This document shows positions 5,547-6,511 of a stretch of DNA of 6,511 nucleotides, one piece after another. A program made the translations under genes and the position numbers. The notes beneath the pieces are model-generated. The model searched no databases. It saw nothing but the letters and a program-made list of their open reading frames with translations, and was not told the DNA's origin. Within the stretch, counting starts at the first letter, position 1. Every line of letters begins with the position of its first letter. This DNA is from Methylococcaceae bacterium NSM2-1 (GTDB lineage: Bacteria; Pseudomonadota; Gammaproteobacteria; Methylococcales; Methylomonadaceae): positions 1-6,511 of the forward strand of contig NQJI01000202.1 of the NCBI GenBank assembly GCA_002256705.1. The letters run 5' to 3'.

Positions 5547-6511
5547 TTAATGGGAGCGTTCAAATTCAGTCATAAAATCAATCAATGCCAGCACACCCGC
5601 TTCCGGCATGGCATTGTAAATACTTGCCCGCATACCGCCCACTGAGCGATGTCCTTTTAACTCGAGCAAACCATTGGCTTCGGCTGCTGCAAGGAATGGC
5701 TTATCGAGGCTTTCATCGGCCAGAATAAAGGGCACATTCATGCGTGAACGAAACGGTTGCGCAACCGGATTAGAATACAAATCCGATTGATCAATGGCTC
5801 GATACAGTTTTGCCGCTTTGGCAATATTGCGCTGCTCTATAGCCTCGACGCCACCCTGTGCTTTTAACCACTTGAGCACCAGACCAACCAGATACCAATT
5901 ATAGGTTGCGGGTGTGTTCAACATGGATTGGTTTTTTGCTTGCTCGGCGTAGTTAAATACGGAAGGCGTTGCTTTACTGGCATGTCCCATTAAATCGTCT
6001 CTGACGATAACCACGGTAACACCTGCAGGTCCCATATTTTTTTGAGTTCCCGCATAAATCAAACCATACTGACTGACATCAATCTTGCGCGATAAAATGT
6101 TGGATGACATATCCGATACCAGTGTCAAGCCTTTAGCATCGGGGGTTTCCTGAAATTCCACGCCATGTATGGTTTCATTAGAGGTATAGTGCAAATATGC
6201 CGCTTGCTCATCCAGTATCCAGGTTGATGCATCTGGAATGCTGGTGAACTTGGTATCTTCCGAACTCGCACTCACCAATACATCACAATAACTCTTCGCA
6301 TCTTTAATGGCCTTTTCAGACCACGCGCCTGTTTTAATGTAACAAGCACTGGTTTTACCATTCAAAATATTTTGTGGTATTAGTGAAAACTGCGCTGTTG
6401 CACCGCCTTGCAAAAACAACACCTTATAATTTTCAGGGACGGCCATCAAGCTTCTTAAATCACTTTCAAGCTCTTCGGCAATAATTGAGAAATGCTTGCC
6501 GCGATGACTCA
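5547..6511 (-). CDS. serC: Phosphoserine aminotransferase, 5' end beyond the window
   Basis: The gene enters from the right edge. The first whole codon (6509-6507) starts the conserved SHRGK stretch, which lies near residue 36-40 in E. coli SerC, so about 35 N-terminal residues are missing from the window and 320 are present. SerC is a PLP enzyme that converts 3-phosphohydroxypyruvate and glutamate to phosphoserine, and also serves pyridoxal phosphate synthesis. Visible features are the NYKVLFLQGGATAQFSLIP region, the TGAWSEKAIKDAK segment, LHYTSNETIHGVEF, LVSDMSSNILSRKIDVS with the conserved Asp, the PLP-lysine motif YAGTQKNMGPAGVTVVIVR, NTPATYNWYL, and the C-terminal GHRSVGGMRASIYNAMP with a substrate-binding arginine. 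The internal TTG-ATG at about 6449 is not the true start, because homology continues upstream to the edge. serC leads the aromatic block as in Pseudomonas. No frame break is seen. Confidence 0.96.
   Translation of the reverse strand, partial: SHRGKHFSIIAEELESDLRSLMAVPENYKVLFLQGGATAQFSLIPQNILNGKTSACYIKTGAWSEKAIKDAKSYCDVLVSASSEDTKFTSIPDASTWILDEQAAYLHYTSNETIHGVEFQETPDAKGLTLVSDMSSNILSRKIDVSQYGLIYAGTQKNMGPAGVTVVIVRDDLMGHASKATPSVFNYAEQAKNQSMLNTPATYNWYLVGLVLKWLKAQGGVEAIEQRNIAKAAKLYRAIDQSDLYSNPVAQPFRSRMNVPFILADESLDKPFLAAAEANGLLELKGHRSVGGMRASIYNAMPEAGVLALIDFMTEFERSH

Overview
All genes in this window lie on the minus strand and read from high to low coordinates. They form the serC–pheA–hisC–tyrA/aroA–cmk–rpsA block known from Pseudomonas and related gammaproteobacteria as the aromatic amino acid 'supraoperon'. 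Gene order, the fused TyrA–AroA, the P-protein type PheA and the HisHb-like HisC all point to a gammaproteobacterium. The moderate GC content and protein style would suit a Methylococcales-like or other non-enteric lineage, but that placement is a guess. No phage, IS element, CRISPR array, tRNA or rRNA gene was found.

Layout in transcription order: serC (5' end beyond the window, 5547-6511); pheA, split into an intact chorismate mutase part (5233-5517) and an out-of-frame prephenate dehydratase part (4446-5243); hisC (3271-4383, intact); a tyrA–aroA fusion, split into a frame with all of TyrA plus the N-terminal third of EPSP synthase (1902-3278) and an out-of-frame remainder of EPSP synthase (1115-1960); cmk (459-1115, intact); a 95-nt leader; and the first 121 codons of rpsA (1-363). 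Spacing is tight: 29 nt between serC and pheA, 62 nt between pheA and hisC, an 8-nt hisC/tyrA overlap and a 1-nt aroA/cmk overlap. There is no gene-free stretch above 300 nt.

The genes act together. AroA completes 5-enolpyruvylshikimate-3-phosphate on the way to chorismate. PheA and TyrA carry chorismate/prephenate towards Phe and Tyr. HisC-type and SerC-type aminotransferases supply transamination for aromatic amino acids/histidine and for serine/PLP. Cmk and ribosomal protein S1 are housekeeping genes carried on the same transcript.

The notable signal is two separate apparent internal deletions, each removing coding sequence and shifting the frame. One in pheA (about 14 nt at ~5244) removes the first beta strand of prephenate dehydratase. 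One in aroA (about 77 nt at ~1960) removes the S-A-Q substrate-binding motif. The sequence on both sides of each is otherwise well conserved. Either the organism has recently lost aromatic amino acid synthesis or the assembly is wrong at two places; the sequence alone cannot decide. I found no convincing undescribed system.
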